Positions 22,834 through 34,173 of a stretch of DNA of 64,000 bases are shown here, one piece after another. Source of the stretch: Chlorokybus atmophyticus (taxonomy: Eukaryota; Streptophyta; Chlorokybophyceae; Chlorokybales; Chlorokybaceae); contig RHPI01003642.1 of NCBI GenBank assembly GCA_009103225.1, forward strand, positions 589,612-653,611, given 5' to 3'. A program made the translations under genes and the position numbers. The first letter of the stretch is position 1. Every line of letters starts with the position of its first letter. The notes beneath the pieces are model-generated. The model was not told the DNA's origin, made no database searches, and saw only the letters and a program-made list of their open reading frames with translations.

Positions 22834-25255
22834 TTATGGACCGGGTTGTCGCTTGGCTTGACTATTCCAGTGCCAGCCATAGCGTGCTTCTCCAGAATCA
22901 TCCTGTACCAGCCAGCGCTTGTTGACTGCAAATGTAACAAGCATGAGACCGATCTGCGAGTCAGTGAACTTTGCAAGCAGATGGTCCTCCTTCGGCAGCC
23001 TCCCAATCTGCGTCCCGTATGTCCCCCTCCAGGAAGTGTACACCTCCAGCAAGCTCTCGCGGTTGGGAACATTGGCGCAAAAGGTATTGCAGCAGATGCC
23101 AGCCAAGTGCATGAGATGGTCAGAGCAACGATTGATCTGCAAGCAAGAATTGTTACAAGTGTGCATCATGCAAGCATGCTGCATACGCTACAACCCACTG
23201 CAACGTTCTTACCCTCTGATTGATGTCATGCTGGTCTTCTGGCTGCACGCGCTTGTCAACCACAAGTGCGCGAACGCATCTTGGGGTGACTTCTGCAATG
23301 CAGTCGCCTGAAGAGCAGTCTGAGCAAGGGCAGACTGCAGACGGGGCTACCAAGGATGCAGGCCAAGCACAACTGCGTCCCTGCATCACTCAAGCAGCCG
23401 CATTAGTGCATATCACGCATATAGTCTTCCTTGCAGTTACGCTTGCAATGTGCTGTGCCGCAGCACACGCTCTACTACGCTCACCAAGACATTGCTGCAC
23501 AAGTGCTCGTCCCCGGTCAGCTGGCCAGCATACCCGTCCGTGTCACGTACTGGCATGTAGACGCATTGATCACTGATACCCTTGTCGTTGTACCACTCCA
23601 GCACCTTCACTTTGTAGATGCGCCAAGGAGTCTCTTGCTCAAGCACCTCCAGTACTTGACCGCGCCCAACAGCCACAACCCTGCGGCTGCTGCTGCCGCT
23701 GGTGCTTGCAGCATCTGCTGCGGGTCTGCAGCACCAGCCGCATATGAATTCCTTACGAGTGCGGGTGCAAAGGCCTTGTGCAAGAGGATAAATGGCGTAC
23801 CTGAAAGCCACCCAGTCCTCACGCAGCTGCGCTTGAGAAGGCGGCTCAGCAGTCAACAAGGCAAGCAGCACAGCATTTTGGCTGGAGGGAAAGTCTGCAA
23901 CAGTGAAATGTGGGCCAAGCCCGTAGTCTGTGCGCGAGCGGCGTGGAGCTGGCTCCTCTGCGTCAACGCGCTTCTCAGCGCGTGCAGCGCGCATCTTCTC
24001 CTTGCGCTGCTCACGGGTCAAGCCTACCGTTTCGCCTGGCGTTAATGGATGGCCCCGTCTTGCATTATCCACAAACCGGCGGATTTGCTCATGAATCCAT
24101 GCTGCAAACAAGAGGCAGTGAGCAGCCATTTCGCATGAAGCACAAGACATCTGGCAGGTGGCAGCTGGCATATAGACGCACATGCACATAGGCAGACGCA
24201 GATTACTTACTTGTAGGCCAGCGCAATGTCTGTCCGTTGATCTCCAGCGGAGTGTGATTCTGCATTACATCCGCCACCACCTCCTCCCTCATGTCATGAT
24301 CTGGGCCGGCCCGATTGAAGCTCCTGCCAACACAGCGGTCTGGGAACTTGGCCCACAGCTTCTCCTTTAAAAGCTTGCGGTTGTCCTCCTGTATTCTCCA
24401 CTGTGTCTCGTCCTTCTTCTTCAAGTAAGCTTGCCCATTTTGCTCTAGTCCCCTAGGCTTGTCAGCGACAGGGGCAAAGCACTTTTCCTCCAGCTTTGCC
24501 TTCTTGACTGCCTCTGACTCGTCTTCGCAGTTAACTTCATCAACAGCTCCTGCGCACAAGGCCAACAGTCAGCGCATGGCACTTGCAAAAGAGAGCAAAG
24601 CAAGCAGAGCTTTAGCCAAGCTGCAGCTTCAGCTATGTTGCAGTTGCGGCTTGGCTAACACTGTTGCTTGACTGAAGCTGCAGACCGAAGCGTACAAAAT
24701 ACAGCAAAGCAAGTAGAGCTTCACCCAACCTACCACTTCACTTCTAAACTGCAGCTGCGGCTTGGCTGAGGCTCTGCTTGGCAGAAAGTCGATATGCAGC
24801 CATTACTCAAGCTGCAGCTTCAACCAAGCCGCAGGTTCAATTGAGTTGTAGCTTCAGCTTGACTGAAGCTGCAGACCAAAGCATACAAATGAGCACGCAG
24901 AGCTTCAGCTGCAGGAGCAATTAAGTTGCACCAGCAGCTTGGCAGCAGACTAGTTGAAAGCAAGCACACCTGTGTCCCCAGATTGTGCTCCCGCCTCGTC
25001 TTGCTCCTCTTCGTCTTCAGCTTGCAACCTCCGCTGATCCCTGTTTAACTTCTGCACGTCTTCAAGGATCCGCGAAGCAATGCTCAGCCTAGGTGTGATA
25101 TGTGCAAGAATTTCTGCTGAGAGGCTGTAGTAAGCTTCTCCATCAATCTCTTCCTCCTCGAACTTCTCCGCTATTGCTTGTGCACTTGGAACCCCTCTCA
25201 ACAATTTAGCTACCCGTTTGGAGATAAGCTCAACGCTCATCATATACACTGACAT
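22834..25255 (-). CDS. CACTA accessory gene A: SAM-like domain protein
   Basis: Not a recognised family. Exon 1 (25,255-24,970) encodes a helix-rich segment, VAKLLRGVPSAQAIAEKF then EEEIDGEAYYSLSAEIL and ASRILEDVQKL, which fits a SAM domain (the F-x-E-x-EIDGEALL-x-L signature). An acidic linker follows. Exons 2 (24,549-24,211) and 3 (24,101-23,485) join in phase and carry a charged helix GETVGLTREQRKEKMRAARAEKR and KVKVLEWYNDKG. Exon 4 (ending 23,213) has an unresolved acceptor: none of the visible AG sites keeps the phase. The last exon, 23,136-22,834, ends with ...RYGWHWNSQAKRQPGP. In plant CACTA elements the second gene codes for a DNA-binding TNPA; a similar role is plausible here. The start ATG is uncertain (25,255 or 25,348). 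Confidence 0.65.
24590..24960. repeat. Imperfect repeats in intron 1 of CACTA gene A
   Basis: Segments such as GCTGCAGCTTCAGC, GACTGAAGCTGCAGACC and AGCAAAGCAAG recur about every 100-150 bp in direct and inverted orientation. They are non-coding and could fold. Confidence 0.5.
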
Positions 25256-25474
25256 TGTGCTTGAGAGCAGCACACAACCTTGTAGTTTGGTAGCTGCTAG
25301 AAACAGCTTCCAGCATCGCAACCTAGCAAGTAGGCCCGGAAACGCCAAGACGCAAAACAGTCAACCACCAATTTCACTCCCGCCACCTCCTCCGCCGCCA
25401 CCGCCGCCGCCGAAGCACTGCGGACAGCTGTGCTTCTTCGGAGTCTTACTGCGCAGAAGTCAGCTGCGCACAAG

Positions 25475-25510
25475 TTAGGGTTAGGGTTAGGGTTAGGGTT
25501 AGGGTTAGGA
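25475..25510 (+). repeat. Interstitial telomere-type repeat (TTAGGG)5
   Basis: Five perfect TTAGGG units followed by TTAGGA. The tract lies inside the CACTA element, in the roughly 390-bp spacer between the divergent start codons of accessory genes A and B. It is therefore not a chromosome end. A few bases upstream is a (CCG)n tract. Confidence 0.9.
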
Positions 25511-25642
25511 TTCCTGAGTAATAAATAGCCATAGCAGCATACATAGGACATACAACGGCTATTCCTGTGTGTGGCGGTGGCGTGCTTGGTGGCCTCGGTT
25601 TGTAAAGCGTTGAGCTGTTGCACCGTATTGAGCATAGCAAGC

Positions 25643-28621
25643 ATGAAGGGCAAGGCAGAGGCTAGTGCATACTGGCAGTCTGGTGCAGAGCAGCCTTGGC
25701 GTTGCAAATATTGTCAAGTCTTGTTGCAGAGGTCCGTTGTCAGCAAGGTCAAGCAGCACATTGGCTCCCTCACCTGCACCAAAATTCGTGTGGGCCCTGA
25801 ACAGTTTGAGAAAATGCCAGGAGCAACGCCCAAGGAGAAGCTCCCTCACGGCTCCGAGTTGCAGCAGCTCACCGACCAAGTTGTGCAGCAAATAAAGGTG
25901 AGCTTGCTTGGTTCATGCTTACATAGTTGCATTTTTGCATGTTTTATTGTCTGTGTCCAAGCTGCTATCTGTATGTATGCTGCTGCTGTAGGTATGCTGC
26001 TGCTAGCTGTATGTATCTCTGTCTGTGTATGCATCTCTGTCTGTTTATGTATCTTTGAAGCTGAAGTAACTAGCCATACAGGACGGTGAGCACTTGGCAA
26101 AACCGGAAGATTGGGGACCTAGCGGCCCCCCCGAAGGTTGGAAGCTGGAGAAGACTTCAACCGGGCACAAATGGGTGTACACGCATCCTCCCAATCCAGC
26201 TGCATCAGAGCTAAAGGACAAGGGGAAGGAGGAGGAGCAGGAGGAGGAGCAGGAGGTGTCGGATGAGGAGGAATTAGAGGAGGAGGAACCACCAGCAGCT
26301 GAGACCCCAGCAAAAAAGTCAAGACAAGCATCATCCTCCAAGAAGAACGGCCAGCCTTCAGTTCCACAAACGCCAGCAAAGTCTACCAAAGCAACGCGGT
26401 CTGGAAGTGTAAGCAAGCAGCTACATGCAGCCAAGCTTGTGGATGTAGGGTCTGACGGATGCACACTGACTGACTGAATGCATTTGCCCTGCAGGCGCAT
26501 GTCAAGCCCACAGAACTGGCACACCCTACCTGGGACATGGTGCTGGCCACCGAGGAGCTTGTGGACAACTTGAACGAGGTAAGTCCACAACCCGGTCTTG
26601 ATTGCTTCAATTTGCGCTTCATTGGTGCACATTTACGAATGGCACAAGCTGTCAAGAAGATGTCTTTAATGTCTAAACGCGTGGAGAGAATGCTAGACCT
26701 TGCAGCTGAGGAAAAACAGAGCTTGCAACAATTGCGGAACACCATTAAAACGGAGAGATCACACTCGCTGACTGTTCTTGACAACATGAATTCTTGTCGT
26801 GAAATCTTGAAGACTGAAAGAAAACAGCTAGACTTGGACAAGGTCTTTGGTGTGTTTACTCTTTGTGCATTCTGCAGGGGATACACTGACTGGTACACTC
26901 ACCTTGAGTTGTATGTGCTTGCAGGCAGCAGCCAAGGCTCTTCTGAAAGAAGCTGCCAGGGAGCACAAGGAGCTGCGCACTGCACGCGAAAAGCTGGAGA
27001 AAGAGCGCAAGGTGCTGGAGGACAGATTACGCAAAGAGGCAAACACTCCCTCAGCTCTGCTGCGCGAGACCCATAACACCGTAAAGATCAACGAGCAGCA
27101 CCTCTTGGAGATCAGGCGTATGCTGGCGGGTGGTCTTCAACAAGCTTCAACAAGTAGCTTCCATTCTCTGCCGGGACCCGAGGCGATGGAAGTGGAGGCG
27201 AGGAGCCAGCAGGAGCTGGAGGAGGAGAGGAGGAGGCAGGAGGAGGAGGCAGAAAGGAAGAGGCAGGAGGAGGAGGAGGAGGAGAGGAAGAAGAAGGAGG
27301 AGGAGGAGAGGAAGAGGAAGGAGGAGGAGGAGAGGAAGAGACAGGAGGCGGTCGCACGGCTGCAACAGGAGGCTGCGCGCTTAGGGTTCGTCTTGAAGAC
27401 GCCGGAGGTTGAAGAGGAAGAAAAGGAGCAGCAGGCGGAGGAGCGGAAGAGGAGGCTGGAGGAGGAGACGAGAAAGAGGAGGGAGCAGGAGGAGAAGAAA
27501 AGGAGGGAGGAGGCGCTGTTACGGCTACAGCAGGAGGCTGCGCTATTAGGGGTGACCGTGGCCCCACAGCCTTCAGACTCTGCTGCGGGGACCTCACAGC
27601 CTTCACCTTCCGCTACTTTAACTGAGTCGGAAGAACAAGAGTAGGAAGAACAAGCTTCCAGTGACGAGGACGAGGAGAAAGAACCCGCTCCCGCTGCCAC
27701 GACAGCTCCCGCTCCCGCTGCCACGACAGCTCTTGCTCGTAAGTTTTTATCAGTGAATGTGTGAGACTGTAGGAGAGACTGTAGGAGAGACTGTAGGAGA
27801 GACTGAGCTTGTTTATGTGTGTTAGCAAGAGAAAGAATTCGAATTCCAAGAACACATGGAGGGTAGGTCCGGTAAGATTAGCTCAAAAGATGGAGATTAC
27901 CTGCTTGTGAGCTTGTGAAAGGTGATCGGTTGCTGTGGTTGCAGAAGCCGGCGAGGATGAGGAGCAGGAGGAGGAGGAGGTGCTGGGGGTTCCCCCGGGA
28001 AACGCATTCCTCGCGCTAGAGGAGTATCTGGCGCAGCAGCAGCTGCAGCAGCAGCAGCAGATAGTGCCAGCACCCCCACAAAACCCAGTTCAAGACATTG
28101 ACCTCATGAGGCAAATGTCAGATCTGCAACAGAGGTACCAGGAGCGTGTCAGGCAGATCAGGACGTTGCAGGCCTGGCGGAGCAACATGTCGGAGTTAGT
28201 CAGGGAACAGGTAGAGGAGCGTGACAGGCAGATCAGGAGGTACAGGGCACAGCTTCAAGAGCGAGAGAGAGAGATCACAGCTTACCGCGCACAGCTCAAT
28301 AGGTTGCAAGTGTCTCCAACCTACGTTGTGCCTCAAGCATTGGAAGCAGTTCCAATGCCTTCTTCACCTCTCATTGCTATTCCCGCTCTGCTGCCTGGAG
28401 GTAGAGGAGCCATGCCTTTGCCTGCGATTCCCGAGGATACTACACCTCCAGCTGCTCGTCCTGCTCTGCTGCCTTCAGCTCCACGTGGACATGGGCACAG
28501 AGGTAGAGGTAGGGGCTTCTCGCTGGTCATGCATGGATCTTCAGCAGAGTCCACTGGCGGACAAGAAGCTGAACCTCCAACGAGACGACGAGGTGGTCCT
28601 CCACGCTGCAACACGCACTAG
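25643..28621 (+). CDS. CACTA accessory gene B: zinc finger plus long coiled coil
   Basis: The N-terminus has WRCKYCQVLLQRSVVSKVKQH followed by C (CX2C...H...C), like a BED-type DNA-binding finger. Exons: 25,643-25,897, 26,082-26,408, 26,495 to 26,842 (an intron from 26,579 is possible but the frame is open throughout), 26,925-27,738 and 27,945-28,621. Exon 2 has PPEGWKLEKTSTGHKWVY and an acidic tail. A long Glu/Arg/Lys coiled coil occupies about 27,200-27,550 and a second, Gln/Arg-rich one about 28,070-28,310. The end is Pro-rich with HGHRGRGRGF. An in-frame TAG at 27,642-27,644 splits an otherwise continuous acidic stretch, so this copy may make a truncated product. DNA binding plus multimerisation would fit a TNPA-like partner of the transposase. 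Confidence 0.65.
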
Positions 28622-28744
28622 TTTGGTGATAGTTATGTGTAGATTGCGTGGCTTAGGAGCGACTTACAGTGATGCTGCTGTACATATATACAAGCCCTTT
28701 TCTGCTTAATACCAGACTGCATGCCAAGACACAGCTCACCTTAA

Positions 28745-31700
28745 TCACGCGTACACATGGTAGTTGCGAAACTTGCTGATGTGAGGGTAGGACCGGCCCT
28801 GCTCGCGCCAAGTATCATGATCAAGCTTGACCCAATGCATGAGCTTGCACAAGGTAAGCCTCCCAACAACTTCGCCAGTGTGGTTGTCGTTCACCCTCCA
28901 GACACCGGGCGCGATGCGTGTAAGGTAATCGACCTCAACCTGCTTGTCCTCCTCTAATATGTTCCTAACCACAGCATACCAAGGTCCGGGATCATCCTCG
29001 TCGCAGGCGTCTTCTTGTGAGTCTTCATCCACGGCAGGTGCCTTGCGCGTGTTTGCTCTCTTACTGCGACGCGGCTGCTGGGTTGCGCGTGCATTGCTGT
29101 CGTTGGGTTGCTCCTGCAACTCTATGCAGAACTCGTTTGCAGGTTCTGTGGGCAACTTCAAGTCCCAAACGTTCTTGGCTTGATCGCGTATTTGCACCAC
29201 CTCGCCGACTTGAGGCCAGATGGGGACATCAACATCGCCGGCCTTGACATGCAGGTCAGGGTTCTGCAGATCATATGCTAGTTGCGGAGCTCTGTCAGCC
29301 TTGGAACCAGCTTTGGTCTGCCGACTAGGCAGCAGCATGAACTTTCTCAGGAGTCTGTCAGCTGGAATACATACTTCGTCGGAGCTCAAAGCCTTCACCA
29401 GGGCCGACCATGTGTCAAGGTCGCGGTACAAGGCACCAGCTGTGTCTGTGTACATGACGTATTGGCGACCAGCAATGAAGACTTGAGGCTTCTTCTTGTA
29501 GATATGCACAAATACTTGCTTCACAGCAATGTAACTGTGGTCGTCTGTTACAACGTTATCAATGCCTAGGGGCGACTCTGTTCTGCACAGTAGAACACAA
29601 AGCTTGGTAGCAGTCAGACAGCAAGCACAACAGCACGTGTGAGGACAACAATAGCAAGCAATCTAACCTGTGAATCTCCCCATTAAGCAGCACAGCCTTG
29701 TAGTGGTAAGCCGTATTCTGCACGAGATGCCTAGCATCTGCTCTGATGTGCCTGCTGACCATCTCAAACCGCTCTGAGCTTAGTGGTGTGGGTTGACCTG
29801 GCAGCTGGCCAATAAGTATGCCTCGAGCAAGAATGTCTTGTGACTCAGACCGGTGTGGACACGTCTCAGCCTTCTTCCAGAGTTCCAAAGCCTTGCTTTG
29901 ACTGGGTGCTTCGTACCAGAAACCTCCAACACCGCTGGACACGCGATGGGACCGCAACTGCAGCTGAACGCGTGTTGCAAAGACCATGCCCGTGCGCTGG
30001 TCTTCGCGCAAGACAGTAAGCAGCCGCTCGTACCACAAGCGTACGTGTCGATGTATGTAGCTGAACTCATACTCTTTGTTGTTAATGCTGGTCTCCAAGT
30101 GATCTGAGACAGCGCGCTCGAAGACGTAGCACCAGTACACATCATGGCTGCCGTGGCGGAAGATATCGTCTAGCAGATGACCTGCTCCAGCAGCATGCTC
30201 TAGAGGTCTCAAGTTGTGGCCAAAGCATTCTTCTGAGTTGATACGCCAGTAACGCAGTAAGCTGTCTGCCAGTCTGAGGGTGTCTTCGGTCCAGCCATTG
30301 AAGCGGGAGTGGCGATAGAACAGGCAGATGAGCTTGTGTAAGGACATGAAGACGTCGCGCATGTGCGAAGTCAGCAAGCCCGTTGTCACGTAAGGTGCAA
30401 AGTCCTGCATAAACTTCTCGTAGTCTTCTGCCTTCCACCAGCCCAGCCTATCTGTAATCCCCTTTGGAGAGCGCCCGGATCGCATTTCCTTGATCAAGGC
30501 TGCAGTGAAGTCCTTAAGCCTGGCCTCCACCAAGGGAACATCCACCACCCTTTCGTGCGCTCCCTTTGCAAAAACTGCATGGCAGAGGCCCTTCACTAGA
30601 CCTTCACACAAGGTGTGCATGACGTCGTACACCACGTCCTTGAGTGGGCTGAAGCCATAGGCATGGTAGAGGCGCCACAGTTGGCTCCTGCCTGTGACAC
30701 CTGTCTCCATGCTGACTTGTGTTCCAATAGCAGGGGTAGCAGCAGTCTCCAGCTTATCAATGTTGGTCAGAGTCTCCTGTTCTTCTCTCTCGGGCCATGG
30801 ATGTCTTGAGTGCAAGAAATTCTGATCGTAGCGGTAGACCTTCTTCTGGCAGGTGTTGAGCTCCACTGCTTGGGAGTTGCTAGGACCAGCTGGACCATTG
30901 CTGGTTGATGCAGCAGCACGCTTCTTGCTGGCAGGTTGCTTCTTCTTCTTCTTCTTCTTCTCAGCCGCCTGCTTCTTATTCCTGCTAGCAGACTTTGCCT
31001 GGCTGCTGGACTTGGAAACAGCCTTCTTGCAAGCAGACACCTGCTCGTCGTCGGACTCTGGAGCAGCCTTGCGCTTTACAGGCCTTTGGGCTTCTTCCAT
31101 GTAGGGCTGGGCCTTACACCAGCATCTGCGGCAGCCCAAGATGCCACCATCTTTCATCTTCAGTATCTGACACTGGGCTGGGTGGTCACCAGCCCAGATG
31201 AGCAGCATCGCACGCAAGCGTGTGGTAGCACCGGCTGCTTGAGAGTGCAGGTCAGGGCAAACTTCAGAGGTGGGGAGGGCATAATCGCAGGTGAAGCCCT
31301 TAAGCAGTAGTGATTCGAGCTCGTCTATAAGTGGCTTCCGAAAGGGGTCCATGTTGTCAACCCCCTTGGGAAGCTGATCTTTGGGCACAAAACCCACAGG
31401 AAGAAGCGAAGACGTCTGCGCGCTCAACAACTTGCCTCCGTTTAAGATGGCCACGTTAATCATCAGCGTATTGCGGGGGCTGGTGCTGGTTGTGGTGAAG
31501 CCGTCCCAGTGGCCAATGAAGATGAGGTTCCTCGGGTCATCGCAGGCCATATGCTTGAAAGGGCAGGTGACCTGCTCGCAGGTGCGACACCGAAACCTCC
31601 ACTGCGGCCCATCATCACTGTCGCCTTCAGTGAAGTGGTGACCTGGTCTGTGAACTGTCTGGCAGTGCTCGCATCCGACTGGCAGCCAGTAGGTCTTCTT

Positions 31701-32995
31701 GGGGTTGAAGAAGTTGGAGATCTCCCTCATACGAGCTCCATCCCAAACTTCATGTTGACTGGCAGGAGATACTGCTGGATCTTTGTCAAGCCACCGCTCT
31801 CGGTGCAGCCAGGCCTGGAGCCATTGATGACAGATGGTTGGCACGCTCAACATAAGCTGCAACCTTGACCTGAGAGGGAGGTAGTAGAAACTCGTGCCTT
31901 CCTTGCGTTTTTGACTGCAGTCTGGGCACTGTTCTTTTGCCATGGCCTTGCGCTCCTTCTCGCGCTGCCGGTAGCTGGAGCGCACCGAGTCTTCGTCTTG
32001 CACAACGAGCTCAGCATTTGGATAGGGCTTGTCGAACAGGTGGCCGCAGGCACAGACAGAATAATGCAGTGTTGAAGGCATCCCCATGCGCTCAAACATG
32101 CCAATCAGGCTCTTGCAAGTAGTAGGCAGCTTGAAGCCTTCGCTCTTCTCATCGAAAAATCCCTTCTTAGCCAAAGCCATCAGGGAGCTTTCGCCTTTAA
32201 AGATGATAGGGAGCAGTTTGTTAAAGCAGTCCTGCGAGACTCCAGCTTCGTCTAGGATGGATGAGATCTCGATTATCTTGTCCAGGTAAGTTGTAGACGT
32301 CTGCTGCAGATCAGGCAACTTGTCTGCATCAAAGCTGTCCAAAGTGGGTTGCACAGTGGGAATGCTCCTCAGCCGTCTGGCCGCCTCGTCTTTGGCTAAG
32401 TGCGCATCGATGACCAAGCGCGGCTGCATGATCTGCGACACAGTAAGGGTGTGTAAGCAACGTGCATGCATGGTCACTTGTTCATCAGCGCAGGCCAAGC
32501 GAAGCAACTTACCAAGCCTTTGCACTTAGAGCAGAGGCAAAGGTCGCGACTGAAGGTTGGAGGCTGCTCAGGCTCAGGCTCTTGGTTGCCAGAATGATCA
32601 GATTGCTCGGCGGCTCCAAAGTCCGGCATCTCTGGAGAACATTGTTCTGCTGTCTGCTGGTTGGACAGGTGTGGTTGATCTTCAGGCGCAGGCTCGGGCT
32701 CCAAGGCAGACGCAGGTGCAGGTTCGGGCTCCAAGGCAGACGCAGGTGCAGGCTCATGCTCCAAGGCAGACGCAGGTGCAGGCAGCTGCAAATCACCTCC
32801 TCCTCCAGTGAGGTGCGGGCTGATGTTTGTTGGACGCGCTTGCTGGGCGGCCCTCATCTCTTTAAGCAGTGACCGTTTAGCACGTACACTGGCTTTGCGT
32901 GGCTTCCCACCAGCATGCTTGATTAGTGCAAGCGTTTCATCAAACTGCTCACGCTCGCGCAGAACAGCAGACTGTTGAACAATGCGTCCTGCCAT
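28745..32995 (-). CDS. Tnp2-type (CACTA/En-Spm) transposase
   Basis: Three exons, 32,995-32,513, 32,432-29,668 and 29,582-28,745, join to an intact 1,361-residue frame. The N-terminus carries a tandem Glu/Pro/Ala repeat (ALEPEPAPAS, three copies of a 30-bp unit) and CLCSKCKGL. The catalytic region resembles Transposase family tnp2: FIGHWDGFTTT (first Asp), IWAGDHPAQCQI (second Asp), GCRRCWC (Cys cluster), VVYDVMHTLCEGLVKGL, and YWCYVFERAVSDHLE (candidate Glu). A Cys/His cluster (CEHCQTVH, CRTCEQVTC) precedes the first Asp. A Lys-rich insert with nine consecutive Lys (AEKKKKKKKK-like) is a probable nuclear signal. The C-terminal exon has IYKKKPQVFIAGRQYVMY and an Arg/Lys patch. The protein would cut and rejoin the element ends. 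Confidence 0.88.
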
Positions 32996-33735
32996 GGCTG
33001 CAGATGATAGCGTGTAAGTCGGACTTGAATACTGCTAACAGTGACAGCAAATGACGGACAACTTGGGGGCTAATAATTGGCAGCAGCGGTCACTGATATC
33101 TTGGATGTAGCAAACGAAAACGGAGCAACTACAAGCATTCACCTTGAACAAGTGAGACTGCATGCAAGACGCCCAGCAGCAAGCTAACAGACTGTAAGGG
33201 AGACACTCTCGACCAAGCCTCACAAACAGAGCAAACTAAGCAACAATAACAAGCTAGCATAGGCCTTATCAGCAAGAGCTCGTGAGCAAAAATAGCTCCT
33301 TCTCCCCAGCAGCTTGTCAGCAGCTCCGCTCCGCAGCAGCAGTTTTGCTCCCCAGCAGCAGCACTTCCGCTTTGCAGCAGCAGCAGTTCCGCTTCGCAGC
33401 AGCAGTTGCTCCGCTCCGCAGCAGCAGCTCAGTTCAACAGCAGCAGCAGCTCAGCCACCGTCCTCAAGAATCCAAGAATCCAGACACAGCTTCATCCAAC
33501 CTGCCGCAGCTCAGCTCCAGCTCCAGCTGCTGTGCGATTTTGCCAGATCTGCTTCTTGGTAGAAGTAGCTTCTTCTTATAAGCAGCTCAGCAGCAGCAGC
33601 AGCAGTAGCTCACTGGCTTCTCCAAGTAAACCAGCAGCAGCAGCTCGCGCCGCCGCCTCCTTCTCTTCCTCCAAGCATGCAGCTCAGCATCCGCTCCGAC
33701 CCAGCTCAGCTCAGCACCAAGGCTGCTGGTCGGTA
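32996..33735. repeat. CAG/TCCGC-rich repeat upstream of the transposase
   Basis: From about 33,310 to 33,450, units of the kind CGCAGCAGCAGTTCCGCTT repeat about every 25-30 bp. CAGCTC and AGC runs continue to about 33,720. It is non-coding and probably 5' leader or promoter DNA of the transposase. Confidence 0.55.
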
Positions 33736-34138
33736 CGAGGGTGTTGTGCCGTTCTCGGCACAAGCCACTGATGTAATCCGCTGCCGGTCACAGCGCAGGA
33801 GGAGAGAAGGCTGCTGCTTTGCTACGGTACAAGTCTAATGTACCGCTCTCGGCATAAGTTTTCTGCACCGGTAGCGGCACAATGATTGACGAACCGTCAA
33901 CGGATCGCTAGTCTCGTGCCGTGATCGGGATGTGGAACCTTGTACCGATCACGGCACCAGCTCTGTTGTGCCGACTTCAGCTTGGACTGTCTTGTGCCGT
34001 CAATGGCACAAGGGAGCAAAGCCGACGCCGGCACAAGACTGCAGTCTGCGTACCGACCGCAGACGGCTTTTTCTACCAGGAAGTCCCGACGGCACAGCCT
34101 GGTTGTGCCGTCTGCGCCGAAGAAGTTGACTGCTTGTG
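33736..34138. repeat. Right subterminal repeats of the CACTA element
   Basis: Scattered palindromes of the type GTGCCG-N4-CGGCAC (for example at about 33,748, 33,835, 33,917, 33,996 and 34,108) mirror the left array. They are less regular and not in clean tandem. Confidence 0.8.
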
Positions 34139-34170
34139 CCGAGAACGGCACGCACTGCAGGCGCCATGTG
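34139..34170 (-). repeat. Right terminal inverted repeat of the CACTA element
   Basis: Read from 34,170 on the minus strand: CACATGGCGCCTGCAG, six unmatched bases, then CCGTTCTCGG. A CAT duplication follows at 34,171-34,173. Confidence 0.9.
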
Positions 34171-34173
34171 CAT

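Larger units (their letters stand above)
21985..34170. mobile_element. CACTA (En/Spm) DNA transposon, 12.2 kb, apparently complete
   Basis: The ends are inverted: CACACGGCGCCTGCAG at 21,985 and, on the other strand from 34,170, CACATGGCGCCTGCAG. After six unmatched bases both ends continue with CCGTTCTCGG at the same spacing. The three bases CAT flank both sides (21,982-21,984 and 34,171-34,173), the 3-bp duplication expected for CACTA elements. Arrays of short TGCCG...CGGCA palindromes lie just inside each end, as is typical of CACTA subterminal repeats. Inside are a Tnp2-type transposase (minus) and two accessory genes, one on each strand. The transposase frame is intact, so this copy may be active or recently active. 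Confidence 0.9.

Noticed and set aside
25475-25510. Chromosome end or assembly join at TTAGGG repeats
   Set aside because: The tract is short and lies inside a transposon with both ends intact; coding exons flank it on both sides.
27112-27724. Pro-rich and Ser-rich frames antisense to gene B
   Set aside because: They mirror the GAG/GAA-rich coiled-coil coding sequence on the plus strand.
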